The notes: generated by a model not told the origin, from the sequence alone. A stretch of 64,000 nt of DNA from Prorocentrum cordatum (GCA_963575745.1 CAUYUJ010016707.1:24048-88047), one strand, 5' to 3'; shown: positions 31,796 to 43,371, counted from the stretch's first letter. Translations and numbers: made by a program.

Positions 31796-34700
31796 CATCA
31801 TATGCATGCACAACCTCTCGACGTGGGGCCCGAGGCTGAGGAAGCGCATCAGCAACAGTACTGACGACATCTTCATCTTCCCTGAGACGCACGTCGGGGC
31901 AGACGGGATAAACGAGATCCTGGACCACCTAGACGGCAAGGGCTGGAAGGCGATAGCGACGCCTTCTCGTAGGAGTAACCGAGCGGGCCAGGCGGGCGGC
32001 ATCGGGATGGCGGCGAAGGCGCACCTGTCGGTGCAATCGCTGCGGCACCTCGCGGCGAAGAAAGAGCAGGCGGTCGGGCTCCGTCTACTCGATGCCGATT
32101 GGACACCAGGGCCTATCGATTTCCAAGACATGGTGGCGATCACGTGGCGGTGGAAACGGGCACTCAGTCCTCGTGGTCGGCATCTACTTCACATCGTCGC
32201 TCGGTGTGAAGGGCGAGAACCAGATGAAGATGGCGAGGCTAGCAGCGCTAGTACGTGGTCACGACGGGCCATGGGTGGCGGTCGGAGACTGGAACGCGGA
32301 GCCGAACAAGATCAAGCAGGCGGGCTGGCTGAAGGTGCTGGGCGGAGTCGTGCGCACACCAGAGGACGTGCAGTACACGTGTACTCGGAGTACAGCGAGG
32401 ATGCTCGACTACGCGATCTGCTCGGAGTCGTTCCAGCGCATGATCGCGAGAGTGGTCAGCGACCAGATGGACCCAGGCGACCACTACGGGGTTAGGATCC
32501 ACATTCGGGGGGAGACCGAGTCGGCGCTCCAGAGGATGTTCCTACTCCCCAACCCATTACCCCTACCTGACGTACCGAGGAGGCGGGCCGATCCCAACAG
32601 CAAGAGGAGCAGGCAGAAGGAGAAGGACCGCCAGCGGAGGGGCATCAACGAAGGGATGGCGTGCGCAGAGGAGAACGCAGTGGAGGTAGAGAACTTCGCG
32701 GCCGTCCGCTGCTCGGACGTCCCAGTCGGGTGCAGGAGGGTCGACCAGGAGATGGAGGATCTCTTCGGCGGCTACGGGCCCAGCGAGGAAGACGACGAGG
32801 TCAGCTACTACGGCGAGAACAGGGTCGAGAAAGAGACCAAGCACAGTGCAGATGAGGTGTTCGACATCTCTGAGGCCCAGAGGGACGAGATCTGGCAGCT
32901 CAAGATCGGTCAAGCTTACAGGGAGGACCGGCGTGCCTGGCGTACGCCACCCAGCTACATCGCGGACTCGGCAGCGTACCAGTTCGATTCTTTCGGCGCC
33001 GCGGAGCTGGGCGCGCAGTTCGGAGCGTGGGTGCACGCGACAGAGCAGTTCTACTTGGGCATGCTGAAGATCGAGCCCACTGAGAGGCGCAAGTACGCAG
33101 GGAGGGGTGAGGCAGTGAGCTTCACAGCGAGGGTCAAGCGGATGAGTGACAACGTGGCCAGCGACGCAGGCAGCTCCATCACGTGGTGGGGGACCTTGGC
33201 TTCTTACTTGGTCGAACTGCAGCGGTGCCATGACCAGGGCCAGCGCAGCCAACACCTGCGGGGCCGCATCAGAGAGATGAGCAGTTCCATACCGAGCGGG
33301 GGCGTTGTTAAGATGACGAGCGAGCAGAAGAGGAAGTGGCGCACCACCTTGGCCGAGGTGCGCAGCCTGAACACCGAGCAGCTCCAGGCCCGCGGCGCGG
33401 CGGCGCTCTCCGCAGCCAGGAAGGGCAAGCGCGCGGAGGTGAACGAGGCGCTCATCGCGTGCACCAACTGGGTGCAGGAGCAGGAGGCGGCGGGCGGTGG
33501 CAAGCTTCACCGACGCACGCGGGACAAGCCCAGGTGCGACAACGAGGTTAGGACCAATGACTGGACGGCCTCCAACATGGTCGAGTGCATGGACGCCAAG
33601 GGCGCGCAGTGGAGGAAGAAATGGGCCAGTAGCTTCGCTCGGGCCGCCGTGCTGGACAAGTTGGGGGCCACCAGGGCAGCGGCCTTGGAGGAGGATTGGG
33701 CCCCCATAACTTTGGAGAGCCCCAGCAGCGCGATTCACAGCATGGGCAAGAGCAAGGCGAATGGCGTCGAGCAGATGGGGGCCCTCGCCTACAAGTGGCT
33801 CCCCCTCAGCGCCAGGGTCGAGCTGCTCAACGTCCTCATCCAGGTCGAGCAAACGGGGACCTGACCATGGCAGCTCATGGTCACGCTGGTCAGCCTGCTG
33901 CGGTAAGACGCGGGGGGCGACCGCGCCATCGGGCTGCTGCCGGAAGTGGTGAAGATCTGGTACAAGATCAGGAGCCAGTACACTAACGAGTGGGTGTCTC
34001 ACATGGCAGGGAAGTGGGATGCCGCGATCGCGGACAACAGCGCCCTGAAGGAGGCCCTCGTCCGCTCCTTCGCCGACGAGGCGCTGGAGTGGGCACCCAT
34101 GAAGGCATTCACGGTGACGGCGTTGTGGGACCTAGCGGAGTTCTACGACACTTTGGGGCCCCTCCTTATCCTGGAGAAGGGGCTCCGCCTCGGCCTTCCA
34201 GCTCGCACTTTGCACCTGGAGATGCTGAGCCACCTGAGCACGAGGCTGGTGCGAGAGCGGACGGTCTACGCGGAGCCGATCTCGCCCGACAGGTCGATCT
34301 GCGCGGGCGCCAGGCGGGGCATCGACTTCGGCAGAGTGGCGCTCTACGCCACGCTGGAGCAGGCCTGCGCGAAGTACCAGCAGGTATACGTCCGCTCGTG
34401 GGTGGTCGACGTCACCACCAGGATGGAGGGGTCCAGGCGCGAAGTGATCAAGCAGCTCACGGGCGCTGGAGTGGACATCGCCGCGGGGATCAGGAAGGCC
34501 AAGCTCGCCCTTTCGAGCAAGTCCACCCTGATCGGCAAAGACATGGAGGTGGTTAAGGAGGTTGCGCTCAGGCTGAGGAGCCGCAACATCGCGGTCAAGG
34601 TGAAGGGCCAGGCGCCAGACCTGGGCATAGACAGGGGCCCCAGCATCGGAGGAGGCAAGGGGGAGCACGCGAAGCGAGCAGCCCATGCAGACCGACAGGT

Positions 34701-36264
34701 GGCCAAGGCGTTGAAGATGGCAAGAAGTGGACGAAGGGCCAGAGGCGGCGCGAGGCAGGTCGTCCAGCGAGGAGCGCTGCCCCGAGCAGCCTACGCATGC
34801 AAGGTTTTCGGCATGGCTCCCAACACAGCTACCATGTGGAGGAGGAGGCTGGCCTCGGTGATTGCCCCACGCCCGCGGGGCCGCTGCCCCGCGACGCTGC
34901 TGCAGTTGGAGATCGGCGTAGGCGACCCAACGTTCGGCGCGGTCTTCGCGCTGCTGGACTCGTGGATGCACATCGTCAACGCCCCGCAGAGGAGGAAAAA
35001 GGTGTGCATCGTATGGCCCCGTATCGTCTCGGCCATGCTGAAGAAGAAGCCGTGGCAGCCCCTGGGGCCATGGCACTGGGTCTCGAAGGAGGGCGATGTC
35101 TTCGGCGGCGGCGACGAGCACGCGCTGGACGACAACGTGGACCTCAGCGACCTGAAGGCGGTGATCAAGAGCACGATCGAGGTGAAGCAGTGGAAGAGGG
35201 CCGCGCAGCATTTTGCAGGCGGCGGCCTGGAAGGAGGAGCTGACCTCCGCTCAGCGAAGAGGAAGATCGGCAAGCTTCGCAGGAAGGGCCAGTATGACAA
35301 AGTGGGCGCTTGCCTTGCGATCATGACTGGAGGCGTGTGGCCGGGGCAGCGCGTGGCGGACCTCGGCATCGAGATCGAGGACGTCATGTGCCCCAGGTGC
35401 GGTGAGGAGCCTGAGACGCGGAAGCGCCGCATGTGGGAGTGCAGGTGCAACGAGACCATCGAGGACATCGAGAAGTCGCAGCACCTCGTGGCGAGGGCGT
35501 CCACGGAAGTAGAGAACCAACCTTGCCTGTGGCTGCGGGGCTTGCTGCCAGCGAGCTGGACGTCGGTCAACAGCCCGCCCGAGCCTGGTGCGGAGCTGAT
35601 CGAGGGCTTCGGTGACCTGCAGATCCTGTCCAGCAGCGCGGAGAGCATGACGGGCGGCTGGCTCATCGCGGCTGGTGATGCGTCAGGCGGAGAGTACTCG
35701 CAAGACCCAAGGCTGAGGAGGATATCTTGGGGCTGGGTGGTCTTCGACAGCGTGCACCCAACCGCGGCGAAGGTGGTCGCGGGCAGCAGAGGCGCTCTCG
35801 CTGGGTGGAGGCAGAGCGTCAACCGCGGAGAGTTGATGGCGCTGAAGGACGTGATCATCGCAGCTGGCGGGCACTACGGCAAAACCAGGTACACCGCCGA
35901 TTCGTCATACGTGGTCAGGGGCATGGACAAGCTTCGTGGTGGAAGGATGCCCAAGACGCACGTCGACCTTTGGAAGGAGGTCAAGCAGGGCATCATCGGA
36001 AAGCAGGTCGAGATAATCAAAGTGGAGAGCCACATGTCGGCCCAGGAGGCGCTGGACGCAGAGGTCAACCCGATCGACTGGCTCGGGAACGTCTTGGCGG
36101 ACGACTTCGTGGACGGCATCGCGGAGTTGGTGCAGGCGCCGCGCGCACAGGCGAGGTCGGTGGGTTTCGCGGAGGGAATCGCGGAGCTCATCAGGGACCG
36201 CGCCTACCTGACGCTCATGGCTTCCATAGAGGCGGAGCCGTCGCAGGTCCCGAGCTTGAAGATC
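31795..36264 (+). pseudogene. LINE A ORF2 remnant, 5' part: endonuclease, RT, RNase H
   Basis: Endonuclease motifs are readable across a frameshift near 32140: FPETH (Glu), GDWNAEP, MLDYAI and GDHYG. The second frame runs 32092-33864, and after two stops (TGA 33862, TAA about 33904) it continues from 33946. RT blocks are LWDLAEFYDTL (box A) and VVDV (box C), where relatives have VVDD or VIDD, so the second catalytic Asp is lost. A Cys cluster (CPRCGEEPE then CRC) follows. RNase H is well preserved: GDASGG, NRGELMAL, YTADSS, ESHM and LADD. The frame is cut at 36264 by LINE B and resumes in the same frame at 42571. Confidence 0.85.
36252..36264. repeat. Target-site duplication of LINE B, one copy
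   Basis: GAGCTTGAAGATC, identical to 42558-42570. It lies within the RNase H-downstream coding region of LINE A. Confidence 0.93.
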
Positions 36265-36272
36265 TTTTCTTT

Positions 36273-36304
<32 letters not shown>
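36265..36304 (-). other. LINE B poly(A) tail abutting a T-run
   Basis: On the + strand T12 is followed directly by A18. In LINE B orientation this is a T18 run from its 3' UTR and then its A-rich tail, giving a small self-complementary joint. Confidence 0.8.
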
Positions 36305-36516
36305 TGACAAGGCAGCCCGTGCAGCACGAACCGATCCTGCCGCCAAGATGGCGAAGCCGCAAAATGCGGCGAGGAGGTCCGCAAACAGCGGCCTCCGAAT
36401 GCAGCGCGCACGCCGCGCCGCGTGGGTTTGCGCCGTCAGGTGAGGCAGCCACGCGAGCCACCATCCACCCCGTGCCGAGCCTGAAAAGGCTCAGACCACC
36501 GAAGGCACTCCCCAAC

Positions 36517-39500
36517 CTATTCACTCAGGCGCTTGCCCGTCTTTGGGTCCAAGCCTGCCCTGATATTAGCGACCTTCAGGTTGCGCAGACGCAGCGCATT
36601 GCCTGAGGCTGCGACGCACGTCTTGCCGAGCGTCCTGCGCTTGCCATTGATCTCCTTTGCGTACGCCTTGCAACGCGTGCAGATCCTGAATCCGTTGATG
36701 CTGAGGAGCGCATGGCCCACTCCTTCAGCATCCTGGGTGCCTGATCCCCCAGGCTCGTCCACCTCCATGGCGTCCTGGGCGACCGCGGGGCCTGCGTCCA
36801 CCTGGCCATCGGCGGGGCTCGCGCGCAGCACGCCCTGAGCCTCGCGCGCAGCACGGGCAGCGGCCACCGCGCGCATGAGGGCAGCACCAGGCGAGAGGTC
36901 CTGGCCGCTGCTGCTGCTACTACTGCCTCCGCCAGCCGCTGCCGCCTCAGCTGGAGGCTCTCGAGCGGCACCGACGGGGCACGGCGCCCTCTGCTGGATC
37001 TCGGGCTCGGAGGACGCCACGATCTCGTCGTCCCGCGTGCTCTGACCCTCCTGCTCGAGCCTGTGCGCCGCCACCAGCGCCACCGCCACCGCACCTGCAG
37101 AAGCCAAGGCCGAAGCAGCTGGCTTGCGCCTCGCGCCGCTCGCCACGGGCGCGAACGGCTTGCCCGCGCACGGGTTCTTGAGCAGCCGCTTGATGCTGAG
37201 GTCGGTGTAGGCCGTCTTGAGGCAGGCCCTGCAGTGCACCCCGTCGCCAGCCACCTTGACCACGTCGTGCCTGGTGACGCTGAGAGGCGGCCCTTTGTGA
37301 ATCGGCTTGCAGTTCGGGTCGATGTCCAGCTTCAGGTCAGCTGCCTCACACCCCGCTCGCGCAACCCAGTGCACGACCCCGTCGAGCGTGAGAGACCGTC
37401 GCTGCCAGGCTTCGCGCAGCTCAAGCGGTGCCCTCACTGCAGCTGCGACTGCCTTCGCAGCACGGTCGGCCTCCCAGTTGCCACGCCTGTCGCGGGCAGT
37501 GATGTCCCCCTTCTGGACCATGGCCGCGGAGGCGTGCGCCTTCACCTTCTGAATCGTGAGCCCCCGGGGCCCAATGCCGCCGAAGTCGTCTAGTGCCGCC
37601 CAGACCCGCCTCCAGATACACCCCCAGGCAGAAGTCGCCTTGGTGGTGCTGGCTTCGCCCCTCGCCGTCAAGCCTTTGGTAACGTACGAGGCGTCGAAAG
37701 CCGCTGTGATCGGGGGCAGGCTGTGGCGGAGGAGCACCAGGCACCCCAGGAGCTCGGCCCCGTCAATGGACTGCAGTGGCCCAGGCAAGGGTGTGCCTAG
37801 TGCCTTTACGGCCGACTCAGGTCCAGGATCCCAGTCGTCGCCGCCGTCGGGCAGCTGCACCATGCCGCATGCCCCCACCGCCAGCGATGTCCCAGCATCG
37901 TAGACCGCGCCGTCGGAGTAGACCGTGGTGTTGGAAAACGGGAATCCGTCGCCGCCCTTGAGCCACTGCGCGTGCGCGAGGAGGTCATCTCCAGGTGGGC
38001 GCCACTCGTGGGGGGGCCCGGGCAGGACCATCCTCTCCAGGAGCGTGGTGATGGTCACGCTGGTGCTGAAAGGGACGAGTTTGCTGATCTCGGCTGGCAG
38101 CGCCAAACTCGGCCAGCTGTCCTGGCAGGCGGTGTGCCTGTGCCAGAGGGTGCCAGGTTGCTCAGGATGCAGCTGGCAGCACGGCGTGTGTGAGATCCGC
38201 GGGGCACCGTGATACCGCCTGCTGTTCGGCCACTGCCCGAGGACGAAGACCGAGCGCGCGTACCCTCGCTGACTGCTGTTGAGAGGCTCCCAGCCCTTGG
38301 CTAGGCTGGAGCTCCCTACACCCTTGGCAAACCAACGCCGCAGCTGCGAGACGAAGATGCCACTGCGAACATCGTCGTGCGCGCCGTCTGCCAAGAGCTT
38401 CATCTGCCACGCCCTCACGTCCAGCGTGATGCACTGCTTGGCATACCACGGGGAGACCTCCAACAGGTTGATGATCGTCCCGTTCGGCCTGGCAATGCAG
38501 TCGAGCGCCTTGGGGTCGTAGCCGATCCTCCTCAATGACGTGACCACCGCACCAAGCGGCCCGCGCACATCGGCCCAACATGTGGCCGATCTCGCTGCCC
38601 ACTCGAATGCGGGCCTGAGCTGCGCAAGCGGCACCCACTTCTCCCACACAGCGCGCGCCAGCGTAAAGCAGGGCGCCAGCGTCGCCGCAAAGAGAGGGTC
38701 GATGGTGGGAGAGCCCCCTACCAGCAAGCACGCCGTGAGCGACTTCCCGTGGGGATTCGGCTCGATGGCATGCCGCACTATGCTGCGCGCCTGCTGCAAC
38801 TCCGTGTTGTTGAGCCCCGTGCAGTTGATCCCGTAGAAGAGGCTGGGAGCCAGCCCAGTCGATACGATCTTAGCCGCTGTGGCCCTTCCTCTGCGTAGTC
38901 CCAGGAGCCGTCGGATCCGAGGAAGGCGGAGTCTATTCTGCGCGACGCGGTGCCGCCTGACGACGCTGGACCGCCTGCCGCCCTCAGTGTAGTCAATGCC
39001 GAGGTTGCGCACTTCCCTGACCCCGATCGCACCCGTGGTCGAGCCCAGGTGCTTCTGAAGGGTGGCCCTCAGGCCTCTGCTGCTGGCCAGCACGCGCGAC
39101 TTCTTGACGGCAATGGATAGGTGAACCTTCGCCAGCCCCTTCGCCACAGCCTTTGCGGCCATGGTGAGGTCCTTGGCTACTCGCTTCAGGCCCCCCCAGC
39201 GCTGCAGCACCACGTCGTCGACCACGACAGCAGGTACCACCGTGGGACAGGCAGCCTTCATCTCATCGAGCGGCGTCAGTAGCATGACCTTCATGAACGT
39301 GGTGGCGAAGGCATCTCCAGCCAACACCGTCTGCGTAACTACTAGCTCATCAGAGCAGCACGTCTCCAGGCTGATGACCCTGGGGAAACGGTAGAGAGAG
39401 AGATCTGCAGCTTGGCCAGCCACAGCGGGAACTTGTGCTGCATGCACGCCTTCTGCAGGCTGCCGTGCAGGATCTGCTCGAAGGCCTTCCACAAGTCCAT

Positions 39501-40595
39501 CATGATCGACGCCGAGGCCCAGTCCTGACCTCTGTTCAGCTCGCCCATCATCTGGACCCATTCAGCTCGCGCCTGCTGCTGCCACACAGCCCTGTCGCAG
39601 CTCTTGCCCGAGCTGGCCCACCAGTAGTCTCTGTCGCGCGCCGCCTCCCAATCCTTCGCGATGCCCCTGCGGAGCCTTCCGTGAATGCGGACCACCGCCC
39701 CCAGCAGCGCGATTGGGCGGAGCCCCCCGTCCGTCTTGGGGATGAAGGCCAGCTTGGTGATGAATGAGGGCCAGTCGCACTGCTGCTCGATGGCGACCAG
39801 CAAGTCGATTAGCGCCTCGACCCCAGCGTCGTCGAGCACGCCCAGCTCGTACGGACGCAGCGCGTCGAACGAGGAGCCGCTGGAGTCCCTGAAAGTGGCG
39901 ATGACCTCCCTGATCTCGCTCACCGTCGGCCGGGCAGGGCGCTCGCCGAGATCATCTGGCCACGCGGGCGGCTCCAGTGCGAGCTCGCTCCCCAGCGGCG
40001 TGGGGGCCCCTACTCCCCAATATCCTGACCACTCCTTCACCAGGGCTTGGACCGTCTGAGAGAGCGTTCGTGGCTCGCTCCCTGGGGCACCAGAGATCCT
40101 CGCTTGCCAGCCCTGCGGAGGTTTGGTCCAGGAGTGGGGGGCCCCCGTACCTCTAGCGTGGTTCTCGGCGACCCAGTCTGCGAAGCAAACCTTCGCCTTG
40201 TCTGCGTCCCGCTGCACCAGCTTGTCTGCCATGGTGGCGGCGATGAAGCTCGCCACCTGCAGCTGGGGCAGATCCATGGACTGCGCCGCCTGCGCAAAGC
40301 CCAGCAAGGTGATGTGGGCCTGCGCAGTCTCCTGCCTGGAGTCGGACTCAAAATCAGGCTGAGCGCTGCACAAGCGATCGAGCGCCTTCAGCGCCGTGTA
40401 CCTCTTCAGCTCGAGGTCAGTCTGAGCAGCATCCTTGAGCGCGATGGCCACGCTCTTGCACCAAGAAGTGGTGATGGCCACCCTCGGCAGCCTGGGCGCC
40501 GTTGGCTTCAACACCTTGGCAAGTGCCAGCCAGGGGCGCCGCTCACGTCCAGCAAACTCGTAGTACGCGTGCTTGAGGCCGATGGCATCCAGCAA
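36517..40595 (-). pseudogene. LINE B ORF2, RT to C-terminal part (frameshifted)
   Basis: Frame 1 (40595 to about 39400) has FIPKTDGGLRPIALL and box A MMDLWKAFEQI. A slip in a GAGAGAGA run (about 39392-39401) moves the protein to the frame ending at 36517. That frame has box C VVDD, a Cys/His cluster (CCQLH to HRHTAC), and RNase H: YSDGAV, DGAELLG, FDASYV, KAHAS and ADRAAK. Two Cys/His modules follow: HDVVKVAGDGVHCRAC with a later Cys, and HALLSINGFRICTRC with GKTC and NIRAGLDP at the end. A TGA at about 40626-40624 separates this part from the endonuclease. The C-terminal modules recur in LINEs A and C. Confidence 0.87.
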
Positions 40596-40744
40596 GTACC
40601 GCTCCGCGCAGCGGATGAAGATCTGTCACGCGCCGTCAAGCGAGGAGGTCGCCGCCATGCGGCCGCGTGCCTCCGCCCACCTCTGGGAGTGGTCCTCGGT
40701 GCAGCACGCCTTGGGTAGAGGATGCGGAAACTTCTTGGGCACCT

Positions 40745-41510
40745 TCATGACCTGCATGTACCTGTTGACCGAGCTAGCATTGAACCTGAGCTCAACAGCT
40801 TGATCTCTGCGTGTGGTTCCGAGATCACATGAGAGATGACGAAGTAGTCGATCACCCTGCCTGACGGCCGAATGGCGCCGTCCGTTGGCGAGACTACTCT
40901 CCCTCCGACGCGATCAAGGAAGCCTGAGCACTGCAACTCGCGGGGTTCCATGTTGAAGTCTCCCGCGATCACGAAGGGTTTGCCGATGGCTCGAATCGCC
41001 ATCGCGATGCCGTCGAGAATGCCGAGGTTGTAGGCTGAGAGGCCTTCGCCAACCTTCAAGTAGACGTTGATCCATGCCAGTCCCCCAGGGAAGGGGCCTG
41101 CCACATGCGCGACTGCCGCGCGACCTGGCGCGAGCACCGTCGGCTGCCCCGCCTCGAACTCTCCTAGGCCCGAGGACCTCGGAGCCAACTGCAAGAGGCC
41201 ACCGTGCCCTGCGTGCCCAGCAGAGACGTCGGTGGCAGGAGTGGCCACCGCATGCCAGCCCAGCCTCTGTAGCTTGTCGGTGACCTCGCAGCACCTCTCC
41301 TGGGACAGGTGCGTCTCCTGGACTGCGATGAGGTCGCAACTCCTGAGACTCTCGTAGCCGAGGATGCTCTCGAACCTGCTGTAAGCGTTGGCGTTGATGG
41401 AGAGAGCAGCCCACCATCGCCCGCTAGGGTAGCTACCCTGAGGTTCGCGGCTTCTTGACGGACCGCAGGACCTCCAGGGCATCGCGGATCCTTTTGCGCT
41501 GCTCGTCATC
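40745..41510 (-). pseudogene. LINE B ORF2, endonuclease part
   Basis: APE-type endonuclease: SINANAYS (Asn), AVQETHLS (Glu), GDFNMEP and VIDYFVIS are all present. The frame overlaps the end of ORF1 in a different register (ORF1 stops at 41433), and an ATG near 41500 (MPWRSC) inside ORF1 could start it. It stops at 40745 after a frameshift near 40790, just before the expected end of the endonuclease; coding continues in another frame as VNRYMQVMKVPKKFP. Confidence 0.8.
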
Positions 41511-42422
41511 ATCGCCACAGCCGCCAAGAAGCCCACCAGGATCTTCTTCGCCCAGGAAGTCGTCGAAGTCCACGCCGCTCTCGGCAGGCGCCGCCCCAGC
41601 TGCGGGCGCCCCTGCGGCCTCTCCTCCCCCAGGCTGAGCTGCAGCTGGCTCGGAAACGGGCGCTGCTCCACCTGCTGCAGCGGGCGCCCCTCCCTGCGGG
41701 CGAGCTGCCTTCGCTTCCTCGGCGAGCTCGTTGACCATCTTGGAAAGCTGCTCGAGGAGGTCCTGGCCTGAGACTCCGTCGGTGTTGAGCGAGCCGAGCT
41801 TCTCCTTGATTGCATCAGGGCTGATGCCTCCTCCATAGAGCGCGGCTGCCTCGCGCTTGGCCTCCGCGAGCTCCTGCTGCAGCTGCGCGATGATCTCCTT
41901 AGAAGCGTGCACCTGCTCCAGCGCCTTGCGAGCCACCTCAGTCTCACGCTTAAGCCGATCCTGCGCGTCTGCCAGCTGCCGAGCCAGTCCGCCCACCTTC
42001 TGGGGCGCCGACTTCCCAACCAGACCGAGAGCATGGGCACGGCGAGCAGCATCCACTTTCCCCCGAGAGGACTGCGTGAGGGTGTGCTTCGTGGCGTCCC
42101 ACGTCTCCTGCGTGAAAGTGGCCCAGACTTTGACCTCCTCCGCGCTGAGAGTGGTGCCTGGGGAACTCTTGTCTCCACCAGCACTCTTGCCCTTGAAGAG
42201 CTTGCCGTTGTGCCCCCACTGGTTGCTCGGCGGCGAGTCGGCCCACTTGCCCCGAGTAGGAGGCTGACGAAGCTGCCACGGCTGGTGCCAGGGCTGCCCT
42301 GCTCCGCGAGGGAAGCGAGGCCGCATGCCCCCGCACCCCGCCTTCGAGCACCGAGTGCGGTCGGCGGCGTGGTACTCTCCACAAACGCACTGCCACTGGG
42401 GTGCCATGACCGAGACACACAC
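41433..42422 (-). CDS. LINE B ORF1 protein (zinc finger, coiled coil)
   Basis: An intact 329-residue frame. Residues 10-30 form a small zinc finger (W10, C12, C14, C25, C30) similar in spacing to RanBP2-type fingers. Residues about 110-190 are strongly helical with heptad-like Leu/Ala (ARQLADAQDRLKRETEVARK), a probable coiled coil. An Ala/Pro/Gly-rich linker and an acidic patch (DFDDFLGEEDPGG) precede a basic end (RSVKKPRTSG). By analogy with LINE ORF1 proteins it should bind RNA and multimerise. It begins about 110 bp after the SL; MAPQ at residue 6 is an alternative start. It is the only complete frame left in LINE B. Confidence 0.75.
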   Translation of the reverse strand: MCVSVMAPQWQCVCGEYHAADRTRCSKAGCGGMRPRFPRGAGQPWHQPWQLRQPPTRGKWADSPPSNQWGHNGKLFKGKSAGGDKSSPGTTLSAEEVKVWATFTQETWDATKHTLTQSSRGKVDAARRAHALGLVGKSAPQKVGGLARQLADAQDRLKRETEVARKALEQVHASKEIIAQLQQELAEAKREAAALYGGGISPDAIKEKLGSLNTDGVSGQDLLEQLSKMVNELAEEAKAARPQGGAPAAAGGAAPVSEPAAAQPGGGEAAGAPAAGAAPAESGVDFDDFLGEEDPGGLLGGCGDDDEQRKRIRDALEVLRSVKKPRTSG

Positions 42423-42534
42423 AGTGTTATAAGTGCCAAAGCGAGGGGAGCCGCGCGCGCCGCTGAAGGTCGAGCTCGGGAAACAGAGCTATCCCGTGGT
42501 TGCCAGGAGGCTTGCAGCCCCCCAAGCATTGGGT

Positions 42535-42556
42535 CTTGAGCCAAAATGGTTACGGA
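42535..42556 (-). other. Relict spliced leader at the 5' end of LINE B (21/22)
   Basis: The - strand reads as the dinoflagellate SL with a single G-to-A change (CCGTAACC in place of CCGTAGCC). One extra T separates it from the 13-bp TSD. Confidence 0.93.
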
Positions 42557-42557
42557 A

Positions 42558-42570
42558 GAGCTTGAAGATC
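42558..42570. repeat. Target-site duplication of LINE B, second copy
   Basis: GAGCTTGAAGATC, identical to 36252-36264. Confidence 0.93.
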
Positions 42571-43041
42571 AGGCAGGAGGCCCACGTCAAGGAGCGCAGG
42601 CGTGCCGTGCTGCTGGAGAACACCAAGCACAACGTCTCGCACGACGTGAGCGGCAAGCACTACAGGTGCCTGAGGTGCGGGTCCCTCGCGCTGATGGCCT
42701 GAGCGGACGCGTGGCTGGCTGGCGAGTGCATCGCCGTGCAGAAGGCGGTCGCTGTCCATGGCTCGCTGAGGAGCAGGCCGAGGATCGCGAACCAGGAGGC
42801 CCACGAGAGCCACGTTGTGCTGTACGTGGAGGAGCTCGGCCTGCACTACTGCAAGAAGTGTGGCTGCATCGCGAGACAGAGAGAGAGAGAGAGAGAAAGC
42901 ATGCGGAAGCTCGTGCAGGTCTGCGAGGGGGCCCCTGGCCAGATGGGGAAGCAGAACCTCTCGAGGATCGCGAAGGGCCTGCACCAAGGCACCAGCGCGA
43001 TGGCGCTGGCATTCAACAAGAGGAAGAGCGGAGGGACATGA
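42558..43041 (+). pseudogene. LINE A ORF2 remnant, 3' part: duplicated Cys/His module
   Basis: The LINE A reading frame resumes after the TSD: LKI at 36256-36264 continues as LKI-RQEAHVKE here. Two Cys/His modules follow. The first is HNVSHDVSGKHYRCLRC, then a TGA (42700-42702), then a Cys in LAGEC. The second is HVVLYVEELGLHYCKKCGC followed by VQVC and LSRIAKGLHQGT. A GA-dinucleotide run encodes RERERE inside the second module. The frame stops at 43041, followed by a 78-bp 3' UTR and poly(A). These modules would bind zinc and perhaps nucleic acid; that role is inferred. Confidence 0.85.
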
Positions 43042-43125
43042 GCACGCGCCGTTTGCGCGTGGCTCGGGCCTCTGCGCTGCCAGCAGACTGCGGGAGAGGC
43101 GGCGCAGCCCCCTCGGCACAAAAAA

Positions 43126-43144
43126 GTCGGCCCCCTGTCCGTCC
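43126..43144 (+). repeat. 3' target-site duplication of LINE A
   Basis: GTCGGCCCCCTGTCCGTCC directly after the poly(A). It matches 30439-30457 except for one T/C difference. Confidence 0.85.
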
Positions 43145-43371
43145 CTTTTGGGGTCGGGTCGACGGTCCGCGGCCGCCCCGCCGATCAGCGCTGCCGCTGG
43201 CCAGGCCGACGGTCCGCGGCCGCCCCGCCGCTTGCCGGGGCCCGGCCTGCAGGGAAGAAAGGTATACCCCCGAAAAGGGGTTCGATCGAAGACGAAAAGG
43301 GCGGGCATCGAGGGTTTGGGAAATTCGCGTTATTCGACACTCGAGCAGATAACGGCGAACAGTCTTAAAAT

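Larger units (their letters stand above)
36265..42557 (-). mobile_element. LINE B, SL-tagged, inserted in LINE A
   Basis: A 6.29-kb full-length insertion on the - strand. Its 5' end (42556-42535) is an SL with one change. Its 3' end is an A-rich tail (A12, then two GAAAA units, 36286-36265 on the - strand) preceded by a T18 run. A perfect 13-bp TSD (36252-36264 and 42558-42570) brackets it. Gene order is ORF1, then ORF2 with endonuclease, RT, CCHC-like cluster, RNase H and two Cys/His modules. ORF1 is intact but ORF2 has two frameshifts and a stop, so it is not autonomous now. Confidence 0.92.
30455..43125 (+). mobile_element. LINE A, SL-tagged, dead, split by nested LINE B
   Basis: A full-length insertion of about 6.4 kb (30455-36264 plus 42571-43125) once LINE B is removed. 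It starts with an exact SL, carries ORF1 and endonuclease-RT-RNase H remnants, ends in a short poly(A) (43120-43125), and is bounded by a 19-bp TSD (30439-30457 and 43126-43144, one mismatch). The element is inactive: it has several frameshifts and in-frame stops at 33862 (TGA), about 33904 (TAA) and 42700 (TGA). It is older than B, which sits inside it. Confidence 0.88.

Noticed and set aside
41907-42539. 210-codon + strand ORF over LINE B ORF1
   Set aside because: Antisense to an intact zinc-finger and coiled-coil ORF; no motifs of its own.
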